A program made the position numbers and the translations under genes. Source: Ulota crispa (Eukaryota > Streptophyta > Bryopsida > Orthotrichales > Orthotrichaceae). From it: DNA of 64,000 bases. Location: assembly GCA_963920765.1 (NCBI GenBank), contig OY987246.1, positions 10,350,868 through 10,414,867 on the forward strand, in the 5' to 3' direction. Under the pieces are notes generated by a model. It was not told where the DNA came from and ran no database searches. It saw nothing but the letters and a program-made list of their open reading frames with translations. This document shows positions 10,906-22,209 of this stretch, piece by piece (within the stretch, counting starts at the first letter, position 1; the number at the start of each line of letters is the position of its first letter).

Positions 10906-11800
10906 GGTGTTGCTTTTGTCAATGCAGGGTCACTCTATTGATCCAAAGTCAACAAATTGAAGCAGTTCACCAAGATGAGGTGAAACTAATCTAAAAATGA
11001 CGGTTGTTTCTTGAAGCTTGTACTGACACATGCTCTCATGAGAAAGTTTGGGTTTGGTCTTGTGGTTGGCTTGTACTATAGAAGATTTACAAGAGATTGT
11101 TCAACATATTGTAGAATTTCTGCTTCCAATCCCAATACTTTGAAGATATTTGCAAATGAAGAATTTACGTGTAGGCTTTATGATACTCTTGGAAGACTCT
11201 TACTAAGTGAAAATCATTTGGAGGAATTGTGATTTGTTCGTTTGTACGGGGGTTGTCTTTGTTAGAATCTTTGTTTCAGATAATACTTATGCTTGTATTC
11301 ATTAGAAAGGATGTGGGGCCTTAAACAAGGTCTCGATTTCCCTTGAAATTCACATGGTTTGTTTTCTTAAGTTAGAATTTGGCTTGGTTCGTTGGCTCCA
11401 AAAACGTTGAAACTCTATACGTGAGAGTACCTCATCTAATTTAGTGTGAATATACTGCTTTAAAGTTCTTGGAAATGTGTTTCTAACAATATGAAAAATG
11501 CCTCCTATTTCAAAGAATTGCTAACCCACAAGAGTCTAAAATTTACCTTTTTTTTGTTTAGAGGGTTTGAGAGAATAAAGGAAACAACATAGAAGAACAT
11601 GAAGAGAACATAGAGGATGAAAGACAAACAGAGGGAGTTCCTTCAAGGTCAAGTGTCTTCCTAACGTTGTAGGACTCAAGCGGGTCCTCTTTACTACTCT
11701 TGTTTTCCATTATTTTCAATCAAATTGTATATCAACATATATTATATATTATTATTATGTGCGATTAAAGTTCTTGATCTCAAAATCTTTATATCAATAT
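10906..11800. other. Gene-free stretch after RBFA
   Basis: No conserved protein, RNA gene or clear TIR element was recognised. The open frame at 11011-11232 has no recognisable domain and no splice partner that I can find. An A/G-rich patch lies at about 11560-11640. Confidence 0.3.
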
Positions 11801-11809
11801 AATTTGTAT

Positions 11810-12205
11810 GGGGATTGATATGTCTACCACACCTTGGGGGTAAATTTTAGATTTCTACCATCAAAAAGCTGAATTTGAGAATTTGGAATTCATATTTGGA
11901 CTTTGGACTTAGAGATTGTGATTTAGTTTAGAATTATAAAAAGGTTCTAATTGAACAACACCCAATGAAAAAGCTTATTTTTTTTATAAGCAAAAGTAAA
12001 AGTAATATTTCCCCCAAGCTAAGCTTTTTCATTCGGTGTTATTCAATTACAACCTTTTTTTTATGGTTCTAGACAAAAGTAAGGTCTCTAAGTCCAAATA
12101 TGAATTGCAAATTCTCAAATTCAATTATTTGATGGTAGAAACCTAAAATTTACCCCAAAAGTGTGATAGAAAAGTTGAAAGGGTGTGGTAGACATATCAA
12201 TCCCC
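11810..12205. mobile_element. Mutator-like foldback MITE with 9-bp target duplication (family G)
   Basis: Perfect 15-bp ends GGGGATTGATATGTC / GACATATCAATCCCC are flanked by identical 9-bp repeats, AATTTGTAT, at 11801-11809 and 12206-12214. The arms stay complementary for most of the length, meeting near 11990 in the AAGCTTATTT/AAGCTAAGC region, so the transcript would fold into a hairpin of about 390 nt. The long TIR and 9-bp duplication place it in the Mutator superfamily as a non-autonomous element. A diverged half-copy is visible at about 49560-49720. Confidence 0.85.
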
Positions 12206-12214
12206 AATTTGTAT

Positions 12215-13095
12215 TGAGCAGAGTTTTTTTTGCTGGCGAAATTTTGCCAGCTCTAATAGATTTCTGCAAATGTGATTCCTTCCCTCTAAATATTGTTCAA
12301 TGTGAGGAGGACAGCTGTCACTCAAAAAAAACCCCTGATATTGAGTAGTAAAGAACTTGTGTTTGGCTGCAATTACTAAGCTTCATGTTGGTAGGTGTTC
12401 ATTTTTTTGTTGCCTTTTGTTTGTGCCTTTCAAGCAAAGTCTTTAAAAAAGCTGTCATTCAAGAGCAAATGAAATTTTCCTTGAGTGCATGTTGTCTTCA
12501 TAACATATAGTGCATGATACTTATATATAACCAACTAAATTGTCGCTATAAGAAATATTAAAGCACAACTCATACACCCATTAGCTCAAAACTAGTTCCA
12601 ATAGTAAGAAGAACAAAATCTGTACTTCATCCTAATGATCTTGGATTTTTGATAGCTTTTTTTTGGAGCAATAAACTAGCTGCTCAAATCTGCGAATTAT
12701 TGGTTATAAGTGTTGCGCACCATATGATGCAATATTTTGTAAAGTTAATGCTAATTCAAATACTAAATACTAGAGTGCCTACATACTCATGAACACCATC
12801 GAAATAAACTTGAGCATTTGTGTTGGTTGTTTTGTATTACATTAGGTTATAGGTGACATTAAATAGAATGAATAATTTGTTTTTATTTTATTTTAGCCAA
12901 ACCGGATGGGCTCTTAGACTGAAACAAGTTATAATTTCCATTAATAAAACATCAACGGTTTATTCCTAATTGCATTTAATTGCTATAAATGAATGAAGTA
13001 CTGAACATTAAACCGTGTGACAGTTGCCATACTACGGTGGTGCTACTGTAGAGAGGGTAGCCACGATGATAAGCCCGGCATTTAAAGGTTAATCC
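12215..13095. other. Gene-free stretch
   Basis: AT-rich, with only short chance frames. A GC-richer patch at about 13020-13085 (ACTACGGTGGTGC and neighbouring bases) resembles the outer part of the repeats ending at about 13820 and 29635, so it is probably part of an older TTAA-type element. Confidence 0.3.
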
Positions 13096-13822
13096 CTAAA
13101 CAACAAGGGAGATGCTTTTTGTCCACTGGGCATTAAAAAATACTCTACATGCCAGAAAATAGGAGTTCATCATCTAATTTTTTTACAAGTGATCATATAT
13201 AAGGTAGTCACACCCATGGGTGTGACGTCCCCATGGGCGTCATTGACAAAGTGAGGGTGGTTATGGGTGTCATTGACAAAGTCAAGGTGGTTATGGGTAT
13301 TTAAGTGATATTTATGGGTGACAAAGTGATGGTTATGGGTTGATTCCATGACAGTTTGAGTACCCATCTCACTATTTAAGGGCCAGCAAGCCTTGTTTTT
13401 AACATCTCTTACACATGGTCCTTATAATTTCAGTGATTTGACTTTGAAGAATCTTTATGAACAAATGCTTGCAATTGGAACCTTGAAATTGATGCCAATG
13501 TTTTTGGTTTCCATTTCTTAACTTACAGTATTTATTTCAAAGTTAGTCAATTGTTTTACGTACTTCAAAACCCTTATTTCCACGCTTATGGGTGCACCTA
13601 CCTTACATGATACATCATGGAAGGCAATAAACGACTTCACAAAATATACTCATATTTTTAGGTAAGAAAATTCTCACACATAGGCTTTGGTCCCATGCTG
13701 CCCTTCTTGCAAATTTCATGAGGTCAACACGTACTGTTGACTTTTGCAACTTGTGGCAATGGTAGCACTAAATAACACTGTACCTGGGCTGGTCGCGGTG
13801 ACCAGCCCGACGTTTAAGGGTT
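13096..13822. repeat. TTAA-type composite repeat (family F-like) enclosing a family D element
   Basis: It begins at TTAATCCCTAAACAAC and ends at CGTTTAAGGGTTAA. The inner right part (13660-13822) shares blocks with 29180-29635 and, inverted, 49181-49345: a block like 'cccttcttgcaa(a)ttt', another like 'atgaggtcaacac', and a GC-rich hairpin GGGCTGGTCGCGGTGACCAG. Family D (13200-13604) lies within it. The TTAA ends are inferred to be target-site duplications. Confidence 0.45.
13200..13604. mobile_element. Family D TIR element, copy 1
   Basis: The ends AAGGTAGTCACACCCAT and ATGGGTGCACCTACCTT are inverted versions of each other. It contains a short internal array of 'ggttatgggt' and 'cattgacaaagt' units (13250-13345). 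The right half is shared with 36510-36750 and, inverted, 63165-63370 (for example the 'caaatgcttgcaattggaa' block). It has no coding capacity. Confidence 0.65.
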
Positions 13823-14809
13823 AATAGCACCTGGTTTCAGAAGAAATTGAAGAGACTCTAGCTCAACAGGGTTGTCACACACAAGGATCGTGGAGGACTC
13901 ATCGTGAATCATGATAAGCATGTGCTTTGCAGAGTGACGACAACGCTAACTGCAATCAAGTCAAGTGAGCCGCCCCACGTGCTCGTATTTCAACAATATG
14001 AACATTATAATACTATATGAGCATTTATCAGTTATAAGTTTGAAAGAAAAAGAAAGGTCTGTGACACGATAAGATGTACAATTTGAAATCTCATAAGAAA
14101 AAATTCATACATAGTAAAAGAGAGTTTGGCTCTCGTGGTGCCCAAAGTGATCTCCCAATGATAGCACACTCCTACGTATTTGGTTAAAATGCTACAAAAA
14201 GACCGCAAATATTGGCCTCTATCTGGATAGATAGAAGAGCTTCCAAATTGCAAATCCTCCGATGGTGAGTGACTGAAATCAAATTCTTCTCAGAGTTTTG
14301 ACCGAGACAACAACAAAATTAACCAAGCACAGAAAACTGCGCTGGTAAAGACTATTGTATGCTGACCTCTGAATCTATACAAAGGTACCTGGACCAAGAG
14401 GGATCGTCGCCATCACAGCTTGGGCACGCATCTCTCCTTCACTCCACCCTTCACTTCGGCCACGTTTCTCAATCAAGTGGCAAGGTAGCAGCAGAATTTA
14501 GAGCCTTCTCCTGCTGCTGCTGGAGCTTGTTAGGTAGTAGAGTTTGCACAATGATGAAGCAGGTTTTTGAGCTCTGAACATCAGACCATTGTTAGCTGTT
14601 CCATGAAAGGCACGCCAAGTCACGAGCTATGGCGTTTTGAGTTAGCTGGCGATGACAGCAGTGGAGCCAGAGCCTAGCCCACAGAAAAAGCCAAGTTCAA
14701 AATCACGTTTCAAAACGGTAGGAGTGGAGAAAATACTCTGGAAAAATAGGAGAATCCAGTTGTGCTGAAATTGGTAACAAATGGTAGAGCAGGGATCGTA
14801 AGCTCTGAC
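13823..14809. other. Flank beyond the RecA 3' end
   Basis: From about 14280 to 14809 the composition is richer in GC and probably holds the RecA 3' UTR (minus strand). I see no clear AATAAA signal on the minus strand. The open frames at 14032-14253 (-) and 14359-14577 (+) have no recognisable domain. Confidence 0.3.
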
Positions 14810-17800
14810 TCATCCTGTTCCTTCCAAAGTATCAGCGTCGATCTCTAAGGCGTCATCTTCCTCTTGAAAACCTTCGTCACCGTCCAAATTTCCAGCAGGA
14901 CGAGATTTGATGAGCAACTTCTCTTTGATTGCTCTCACCAGCATATCAGCTAAGTCTGAATGTTCTTGCAAGTATTTCTTTGCACCCTCCCGTCCATTTG
15001 CAAAGTTCTTGCCCTCGTAGGAAAACCATGAACCTGACTGTCCCAGAAAACCATGCTTCACAGCTAAATCGAGGATTTCGCCTTCACGAGATATCCCTCT
15101 CCCATATTCAATATCAAACTCTGCGGTTCTGAATGGCGGTGATACTTTGTTCTTCACCACTTTCACTATGATAGCACTTCCAAATGGCTGCGTCAATTAA
15201 CAGACGATTTTTCTCTGTGTTAGTGAGGACTAGGATTTTTAGGTCACAAAAGCTGACTAGGAGGTTTAAGAGGAATGGCCAAGGAAGTGATTACCACATC
15301 TCCACGTTTTAGCTGTTCCTTTTTCCTGACTTGTAAGCGCACAGATGCGTAGAACTTGAGAGCATTTCCTCCAGCTGTTACTTCTGCTGTAGGTCCTCCA
15401 CTACCATATGTGTTGAGCTTTGCTCGGGTCTGTAATCAACGTAGCAGTCACATCACAACAAAAGGTTCAGCACTCACAGTTTTTCATCATTTCCCTATAG
15501 TGAAACAGTACCACCGCATACTGAACAAAACCTTCTGGCAGAAATTTCATCCATAAAATTGCTGAGTTCAAAAACCACTCGGTTAATACCTGGTTTATAA
15601 AGATCAGCATACATTGGGAGGAGTTGAGAGAGTGAGTTAGTCTGCGGAGTGCCTTGCTCATCAGACGGGCCTGCAAAGCCATCTGGGCATCGCCCATATC
15701 TCCTTCCAGTTCAGCTTTTGGCACGAGCGCAGCAACCTGCCCCGACCCCAAATTATCTCAGTTCCAGACTTGTCAAGCTACGGTGCTTGTTCCTTGAAGT
15801 CTGAAACAGAAGTTCATCATAATTTCCCTCTCGGTACTCATCTCTAGAGATGCCACGCAATATTTTCTGCACATACTACAACAAAATTCTTGTCCCAAGT
15901 CAAAGACACGGCGAGGCGAACATGAAATCTTCTTGAGAGGGCCAGAACGGGTATTACGCTGTCAACGACGATAACATCAACCCCCGTTGAGCGTATAAAG
16001 TGATCAACGGTGTCCAGAGCCAGTTCGGCATAATCTGGCTGAACAAACAAGAGGTCCTTCGTGTTCACACCGATTCCTTCGGCGAAATGCATGTCCAAAG
16101 CATGTTCCGCATCCACAAACAGACAATGTCCTGCACTACCACGTCCTGTCAGATACCGTGTAAATGGGAAGATAGGACTGAATGTGGCCGATACTGGCAC
16201 AGCAACAAAACTTAAACCTACCTTTGCATTCAATCTACATAAACCACAACAGGGTTCACCTCTTCCTATTTTCTGAGCCTCCGCAATGACATGAAGCGCA
16301 ATCGTCGTCTTCCCTGAAGCTTCTTGACCAAATATCTCCACCACCCGACCCTGCCACATGAGCAAGGATTCGTTCAGAAAACCTCGAATGATGTGAAAAC
16401 TCCACAAAAGAATACCAAAGCGTAAAGTTCGTTTACTTAGTTGCAACACGCAAACTTATTCATTTTGGTTCCAAAATCTTAGTGACATCATATTCTATGT
16501 TGCCTATATGTCTCAGCGCTGCAATCAGGTAACCTTACTTTACTACCCCTTCAATATTGGTTTACAAACTCTCACTTTGAATGATTGCATAAGCGATTAT
16601 CCAACATGTCAAGCGAGCAAAAAAATGATCCTGAGAGAATTTAGCTGCTGAAGTATCGAAAAGTACTGAACTCTCCAGTAAGCTCTATACTGCTCTCCCA
16701 ATGAAAGCTGACTTATGCATGTTGGTTAGAATGCTTGAAATGACGCAAATAGTACCCTCAATTTAACATACCTTGGGACGCACAAAATAAAAACAAGACC
16801 TAGAAATGCATCGAAGGAAGGAGTCACTCACCCTCGGTAAACCGCCAACACCTAAAGCAATGTCCAGATTCAAAGAGCCAGTAGGCACGACATCGACATT
16901 GTTATGGTTCTCCCGCCCAAGCCACATCACAGTCTCTTTACCATGCTTCTTAGAAATCTGGTCTATTGCAGCTTGTATGAGCTTCTGTTTCTTGTTCTCC
17001 TGGTCTATATCGGGATTATCTGCGTCGGTAACCTCGGCTGTCTTCTTCACCCGCCTGCCTACTTCCCACCCATGGCACTCAAAGTTGACCCCAAGACACA
17101 AAAGAAGCCCAAACCGAGCCTCAAGTAAGCCATTTCTAGTAGTTCATATGCGGACTTTCTTTTGTCTGATTTTAGTTAGTTCTTCACTAAACACACGCAG
17201 TGTGCTTCACTGATTCCAGTGAGGTAAAAATAACTCCATTTGTATTATACAGTATTATCTATTCACAAGGTTCTGATTTACTATCATAAAAATCTTGGTC
17301 ATTTAGGGCACAAAAAAGAGGACTATACTTGCAAGAATCCTTAAAACCTACACCCCTCCATGCACTCACAACAGAATCCATACACTCTCAACCTGGACTG
17401 TCTTAAGATTTTGACCGATTTCTGGGATAATATGGAGATGTGAGAAGCTTGTATGACATGGACATGCGACAGCAGTGTAAAACCCTCGCTCCTAAAACCC
17501 TAACTCCTAAAACCTCCACCCTTTCTACCTTCATTTCCTCCATTTTAATTGCGTCCTCTGGTGGTATTAGAGTGTGATAGTGCAAACATAAGGGTGGGTT
17601 TAAACCGGAAACGTTCATTTCTAGGATTCTGGTGACATTATAGAATTGCACCGTTTAGACATATCTACAACGAAACTAGATTTGCATATAATTCACATGT
17701 CTGTTGTTGCTGGGACAACAAAAAAACTCAATACGGTACCTCTTTTAGTTTCAGTAGCGAAAGCAGAGCTCCGGGCAAAGAAGACCGGCGCAGCAACGTC

Positions 17801-18082
17801 AACAGCCCCCTGAAAATGAGGGCAACACGAGATGAACAGGGGATGCCAAGCGTAACACACAATCAAGACTTCAGGTGTTCTCCTCCAACCGTGTACTAGG
17901 GTGGAGAACATAATAAAGGGTACCTACAGCAAAGAATTGGTAGTACTCGACAGAGCCAGAATTTGAGGGGGGGGTACCAGGGCGTAGGAAGTGGAGGGAT
18001 CGGCACAGCCAGCGAGGCAGACGACGCGTTGCAAGAGATGGCGAGATCGAAGCGCCCCGCGCAGCACTGCTGCTCCCGCCAT
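14810..18082 (-). CDS. RECA: RecA-type recombinase, organelle-targeted (8 exons)
   Basis: This is a bacterial-type RecA, the ATP-dependent strand-exchange protein that plants keep for organelle DNA repair. Exons on the minus strand: 18082-17978, 17809-17740, 17058-16832, 16350-16260, 16130-15958, 15736-15590, 15429-15295 and 15187-14810. All phases agree and give 441 aa. Walker [10 protein letters not shown] is at residue 142, the FVDAEHALD motif carries the catalytic Glu at about 173, Walker B VDVIVVDS closes exon 5, and loop 1 [14 protein letters not shown] is in exon 6. LIFINQ ends exon 6, loop 2 and [13 protein letters not shown] are in exon 7, and [13 protein letters not shown] in exon 8 is followed by an acidic tail ([11 protein letters not shown]). 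Exons 3-8 are secure by homology. Exons 1 and 2 supply an Arg/Ala-rich presequence and are my best-phased choice. Mitochondrial targeting is likely but not proven. The motif QPDYAELAL departs from the usual QPDTGEQAL. Confidence 0.88.
17459..17520 (-). promoter_or_regulatory. AAACCCTAA-like boxes inside the long RECA intron 2
   Basis: AAAACCCTAAC at about 17494-17503 sits among imperfect repeats of CTCCTAAAACC. In gene orientation they read as telo-box-like GTTAGGGTTTT. They fall between the transit-peptide exons and the first conserved RecA exon, so they may mark an alternative promoter, or simply be intron sequence. Confidence 0.3.
17740..18082 (-). other. Candidate transit-peptide exons of RECA
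   Basis: The ATG at 18082 starts [20 protein letters not shown], a typical organelle presequence: Arg and Ala, no acidic residue. The donor choice is open. CTG^GTACCC at 17978 joins in phase to the exon at 17809-17740, which encodes [15 protein letters not shown], and then to an acceptor at 17059 (TAG). Alternatively, GCT^GTAGGT at about 17927 opens a second frame through the same exon ([17 protein letters not shown]) and would need an acceptor near 17079. Both are open; transcript reads are needed to choose. Confidence 0.5.
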
Positions 18083-18480
18083 GGCGATGTATGGCGATTC
18101 TCGTACAAAAAACACAGAATTTGGAGGTGTCGGCAAAGGGCTTGCTACAGAAAAGGGAGGATCAGATCATCGTCATTCTGCAGCGACAACCACGACGACA
18201 ACGAAAGTGAAGAAGACCGGCCATGGCCACACTTCACACTCCACACTCCACAGGCATGGCCATGGCCAGGCAACGCTAAGCTTACTAAGTTACTACGCTG
18301 GCTTCAATGGGAAGGCTTCTCCTCGGCCCGCTCAGGTCCCAGGCTCTTCAACTCCCAAGCTCATTGACGGATTTCCCAAGGTTTCTAAACAATTCCATGA
18401 AATTTGTTTGAGCCTAAAGTCCCAAACTACAAAATCAAATAAAACTATATTAAAAGAAGTCTACTTTGGTAGCTAACTAT
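18083..18480. other. GC-rich region upstream of RECA
   Basis: Balanced composition with a run of ACNACGACN and repeated CATGGCCATGGC-like words at about 18180-18270. It is most simply the RECA promoter and 5' UTR. A plus-strand frame across 17991-18476 translates to low-complexity His/Thr/Ser sequence and overlaps the RECA first exon, so I do not treat it as a gene. Confidence 0.35.
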
Positions 18481-19059
18481 CAATTGTTTAAACGCAATAG
18501 CAGATTCAACATAAGACAATCATTTTTCAACAAAAATAATTGCATCACATCTATCTATACTACTAAGTGGGAGGATTTCAACTCCGCACCCTTTTCTAGA
18601 ACATTTTAGAGCTTTTTAGGTTGAAGTTGAAGTAATAGAGGACGTCTTAGATATAAAACATCAAGCATTCTTCAATCATGTCCTTTTTCAAAATCTTATA
18701 GATTTTTTTTGGTGAAAGGTGAAACAAGAAAGAATGTCCCAAATATAAACCACCAAACGCCATCTAACCATGTGTTAGGAAACCAATAAAATGCCAAGCA
18801 CCCCCTAACAAAGTATTAAAGAGTAGCATTGTGATAAAGGCATTTACTGTTTTGGTTTCAAAAGAGGACCAAAATGGCAGTGCATCAAGGTTAGATCATG
18901 AACTAGTTACAAGATGTAGATTTTCCATATTGTGCATCAAGATTAAATTCTAGACCAATTGATTTGATTATGTAAAGTTGAATGTTGCATTATCCATACA
19001 TGTCCAACTTGCGTATAGTGTGTGCATGTATTGTAGTAGTCATTATTCATTGGTCATTA

Positions 19060-19460
19060 TTGTTGCCTCTGTTGGTACAACGGGTACGTAAACTAAGGGT
19101 ATTCTTTAAAATAATCCCATATTTGATGAAAAGTAAAATAGAGTGGAGTACAAGTTTAACTAAATCTATAAATGAAACAAAGTAAAATTTGAGGGCACGG
19201 GGATAGGGGGCATGGGGATAAGATTGCTACAATGTTGCACAATTTTTTTATTACAAGGATATTTTTGTTGCCTCTGTTGGTACAACGGGTACGTAAACTA
19301 GTTATCTATAATAATTGGTCATCTACCACTAAAAAAAAGGTCATGTGTGTCAATTTAATGAATCCATTTTTAGTTCAATGTCCACTTAAAAATAGTGTAG
19401 AGTACAAGTTTAACCAAAGTAAAAAAAATCAATTCAATGTCCAAAATAAAAATAATTAGT
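19060..19460 (+). repeat. Imperfect tandem duplication of about 0.2 kb
   Basis: A 33-bp word starting GTTGCCTCTGTTGGTACAAC occurs at about 19062 and again at about 19269, both followed by GGGTACGTAAACTA. Downstream of each is a related block containing AGTACAAGTTTAACYAAA. Words such as 'aactagttatctataata' recur again near 19608. Probably an old tandem or segmental duplication. Confidence 0.6.
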
Positions 19461-19665
19461 TCAATGTCCACTTAAAAATAGACTATAGTACAAAAGTAAA
19501 AGTGCAAAAGTTGTATAAATGGGATTTTTCTTATACAAATCTTAACCTAATAAGCTCGATGAAATTTTCACCATTGTTCATTTAGCCTTGCTAAAAAGGA
19601 CGACAAACTAGTTATCTATAATAAGCACATATGAAAATTTGAATTTGATAGGGCCAAGGGCTTAA

Positions 19666-19770
19666 CCTTTAAATCAGGCATAGTAGATATGTTGCCATAT
19701 GATTAGTATTTGCTACCAACAAGAAGTTCCAATATGGGATCTCAAATAGCTGTTCTATTGAGGTTTTTGA
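19666..19770 (+). mobile_element. Family E MITE, truncated copy
   Basis: It starts at TTAA (19662-19665) with CCTTTAAATCAGGCATAGTAG and matches the left half of the element at 36863-37088, through the blocks GTATTTGCTACCAACAAGAA and GGGATCTCAAATAGCT. The right end with its TTAA is not visible, so the copy is broken. Confidence 0.55.
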
Positions 19771-21770
19771 CAAATTTCTTTGAATTTTCTTTTATAGAGG
19801 AGAGTCATGTAAGAGTTACATAGAGATGTTGTTTTATTTTGTTGAAACTTGGTTTATAATTCAAAAATTATGGGGGTTGTTTAGAAAATTTGCACTTGAG
19901 AAGGAAGGTCAAGCATGCCAATTGTTCTTGATTTTTACCGTGGGCAAGCAAGAAGAACACCACTGCCAAGAGAGGGGCAACAAGTGAAGATCTTGTGTCC
20001 TTAAGACTATCCACAATCACGTTTTGAACGACAAGAACTTGATGTCTTGGGAAGAAATTTTAGCGTGCCTTTGTCTAATTAAGATTGAACATAATGGAAA
20101 CTTGCAAAGAACATACTAGAATCCAATGGCAAAATTTTGAATTTTCTTAGAGGCCATTAATTTTTGATGCTTTTACCATTTATTGAGTCTAGGCTGGGTA
20201 CATTGGAAGCAAGTGTGAAGTATGTTTACTTTGTATGACATCATGATTGTACATCACAAAAAGCATGTATATAAAATGGTAATCTAGCCCTTGTATGAAG
20301 GACCTTAGCCACAAGCACAATCCAAAAGAATACAAAAAGTATTGTACTAGTAAAACATGTAAATATACTCACTACTCATTATCCAAGTACTTCACTCATT
20401 TATAAAAATAAAGTAAAATAGGTTTTATAGTTCTCTTGTACCCACATCTTTGTTCAATTGGGATGCACAACAATATAACTTTCATGATTGCATTAAACTC
20501 AAAGGGTGGGTGGAAATAGGAGATTAGTAATTTGTTTATTGTAAAAAATATGTATCTTAGTGTCCTTTTTGAGACTTGTTAAGGGCCTCTTAGAGGGTTC
20601 AAACTTTTGCTAATGTTGAGTAATGGCAAGGCAAGCCATATGTTATATGAGTGCCTCAAGAGTCTTAATTGGGTGAAACACCATACGGGCGTGGCGGCAA
20701 GTAATATTTTACAAGCTACAACTAATCATTACTCATTGCAAGCTTCCTTGCATGTGCTTTGTGGTAGCAAGACATTTGTTAGTAAATGTTCAAGCATGTT
20801 CTAAACCCGTGTTGGAGCAACCATCACCAATTGTAATGGTCATTGTTTTGGGTGCAATAGCAAATTGTAGCCCTAAAACCTAACCTATATAAAAGTAAAA
20901 TCTTCAATAATTTGCAAGTGTGTGCATTCACATCTAATCTTGTTACCCAAAAAATTCAGATGAATCAAGGGCTTATAGAATTTTGTAAAAAACATTAAAT
21001 AGCAACTACCTCCCAAAAATCTCAATTTTGCCATCACTTGTTGTTTGATCAAATGTTATAATCTCCTATCTCCCATGATCAATTGTTTCCAAAATTTGCT
21101 AATTGTTTTTTGAGTAGGTGTTCCACTATTTTCAATGGTCACTTTTTGTAGATCATCCAATTGGTTGAGATACAATGCACAAAGTTGTAAATCTCATTCT
21201 AGGCGCTTGGAGGTTAATCATTTCTTACAAGTTGAAACATGTAGACCTTGCATTCAAGACTATGGTAGGACCACCCATTCCCAACCCAATGTCGCTCAAA
21301 TATGCATCGTGAGTACATTTGAATTCTCAACTAGACATGTCATAGATGTCTTATCTTCTGTGCTATGCATATTTGAGCGGCATATTTGAGAGGCTGGTCG
21401 GAAATGGGTATTTTTTTGGAGGGAAGTACATACATTCGTCATAACCTGTCAGGGGTGGTGAAACATCGCCAGCAAAGAAAAGGTAGGAGTCCTACCTTAC
21501 TCAATTTCAACTTCATATATTCCAGTTTCATGCTTAAGTTTAGGGCAGGGTCGGCAAAGGCGTGCCAACCCTCATAGGGGTCCTAAAATAGTGTTGGTCA
21601 TGTCTTGAAAGTCCATACAGCACAGGTACGAGGACCCGCATGGTATATTTAACCAACCGACCCTTCTAAGTACACTCGACGAAAACTCTCGAATCTATAC
21701 TTTTCTCCCTCCCTCTTTCTGCCTAACGGTATGGGATAATCCTCGAAAACATCAGGGTTTACCGTATCAC

Positions 21771-22200
21771 GAGAGAAGTGATTGGGAGAAGGTTGCGTAC
21801 CTCGAGTAACTTATGGTCTGCACGGATTCACGAAGGCAGTGAGCCATCTGGATTTTTCTGGGCAGCTTGGGCCATGCCGGCGCTCTGTTGCTGCAATCGT
21901 TGATCAGCAAGCTCCTTCTAGCTCCATTTGCACACCTCGCATTTCGCCCTGAGAAGCGCAGGCCAACCAACCCTTGTGCGCTCATCGTCGCCGCTGCCCC
22001 TCCTCAGCGCCGTTTTCGTCCATGCGCGTCTTGCTTCGGGCCCCTCGATCGGTTTCGACGGGAGTTCGTGTGCGACCGCCGAAGGTGCAACTCCACACCC
22101 GAGGAAACCGATTCATGGTCGGTACTGCATTCAGTGGTGTCTGTCTCAGCGCGTCCTCATATTCCAAAGTGCTGCTGTTCGAATCACAATGAGCCCCCCC
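21771..22200. other. GC-rich island of unknown identity
   Basis: This block stands out from its AT-rich surroundings. Open frames exist on both strands: 21867-22217 and 21928-22374 on plus, 21767-21985 and 21982-22167 on minus. None shows a domain that I recognise. It abuts the RecA pseudogene fragment, in the position where RecA exon 7 would be expected, but no exon 7 similarity is visible. It could be a decayed or unrecognised first exon. Confidence 0.3.
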
Positions 22201-22209
22201 AGATCATAC

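Larger units (their letters stand above)
18481..21770. other. Gene-free, AT-rich stretch with local repeats
   Basis: No conserved protein was found. It contains the direct-repeat pair at 19060-19305 and a half-copy of family E starting at 19666. A near-palindromic block lies at 21295-21390, where ATATGCATCGTG... recurs as ...CTATGCATATTTGAG. The short frames here look like chance. Confidence 0.35.

Noticed and set aside
17991-18476. Plus-strand frame of 161 codons opposite the RECA first exon
   Set aside because: It is low-complexity (Thr and His runs), matches no family, and overlaps the better-supported RECA presequence on the other strand.
19060-19310. The 33-bp direct repeat as LTRs of a small retrotransposon
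   Set aside because: No TG...CA ends, primer-binding site or coding sequence lies between them; tandem duplication is simpler.
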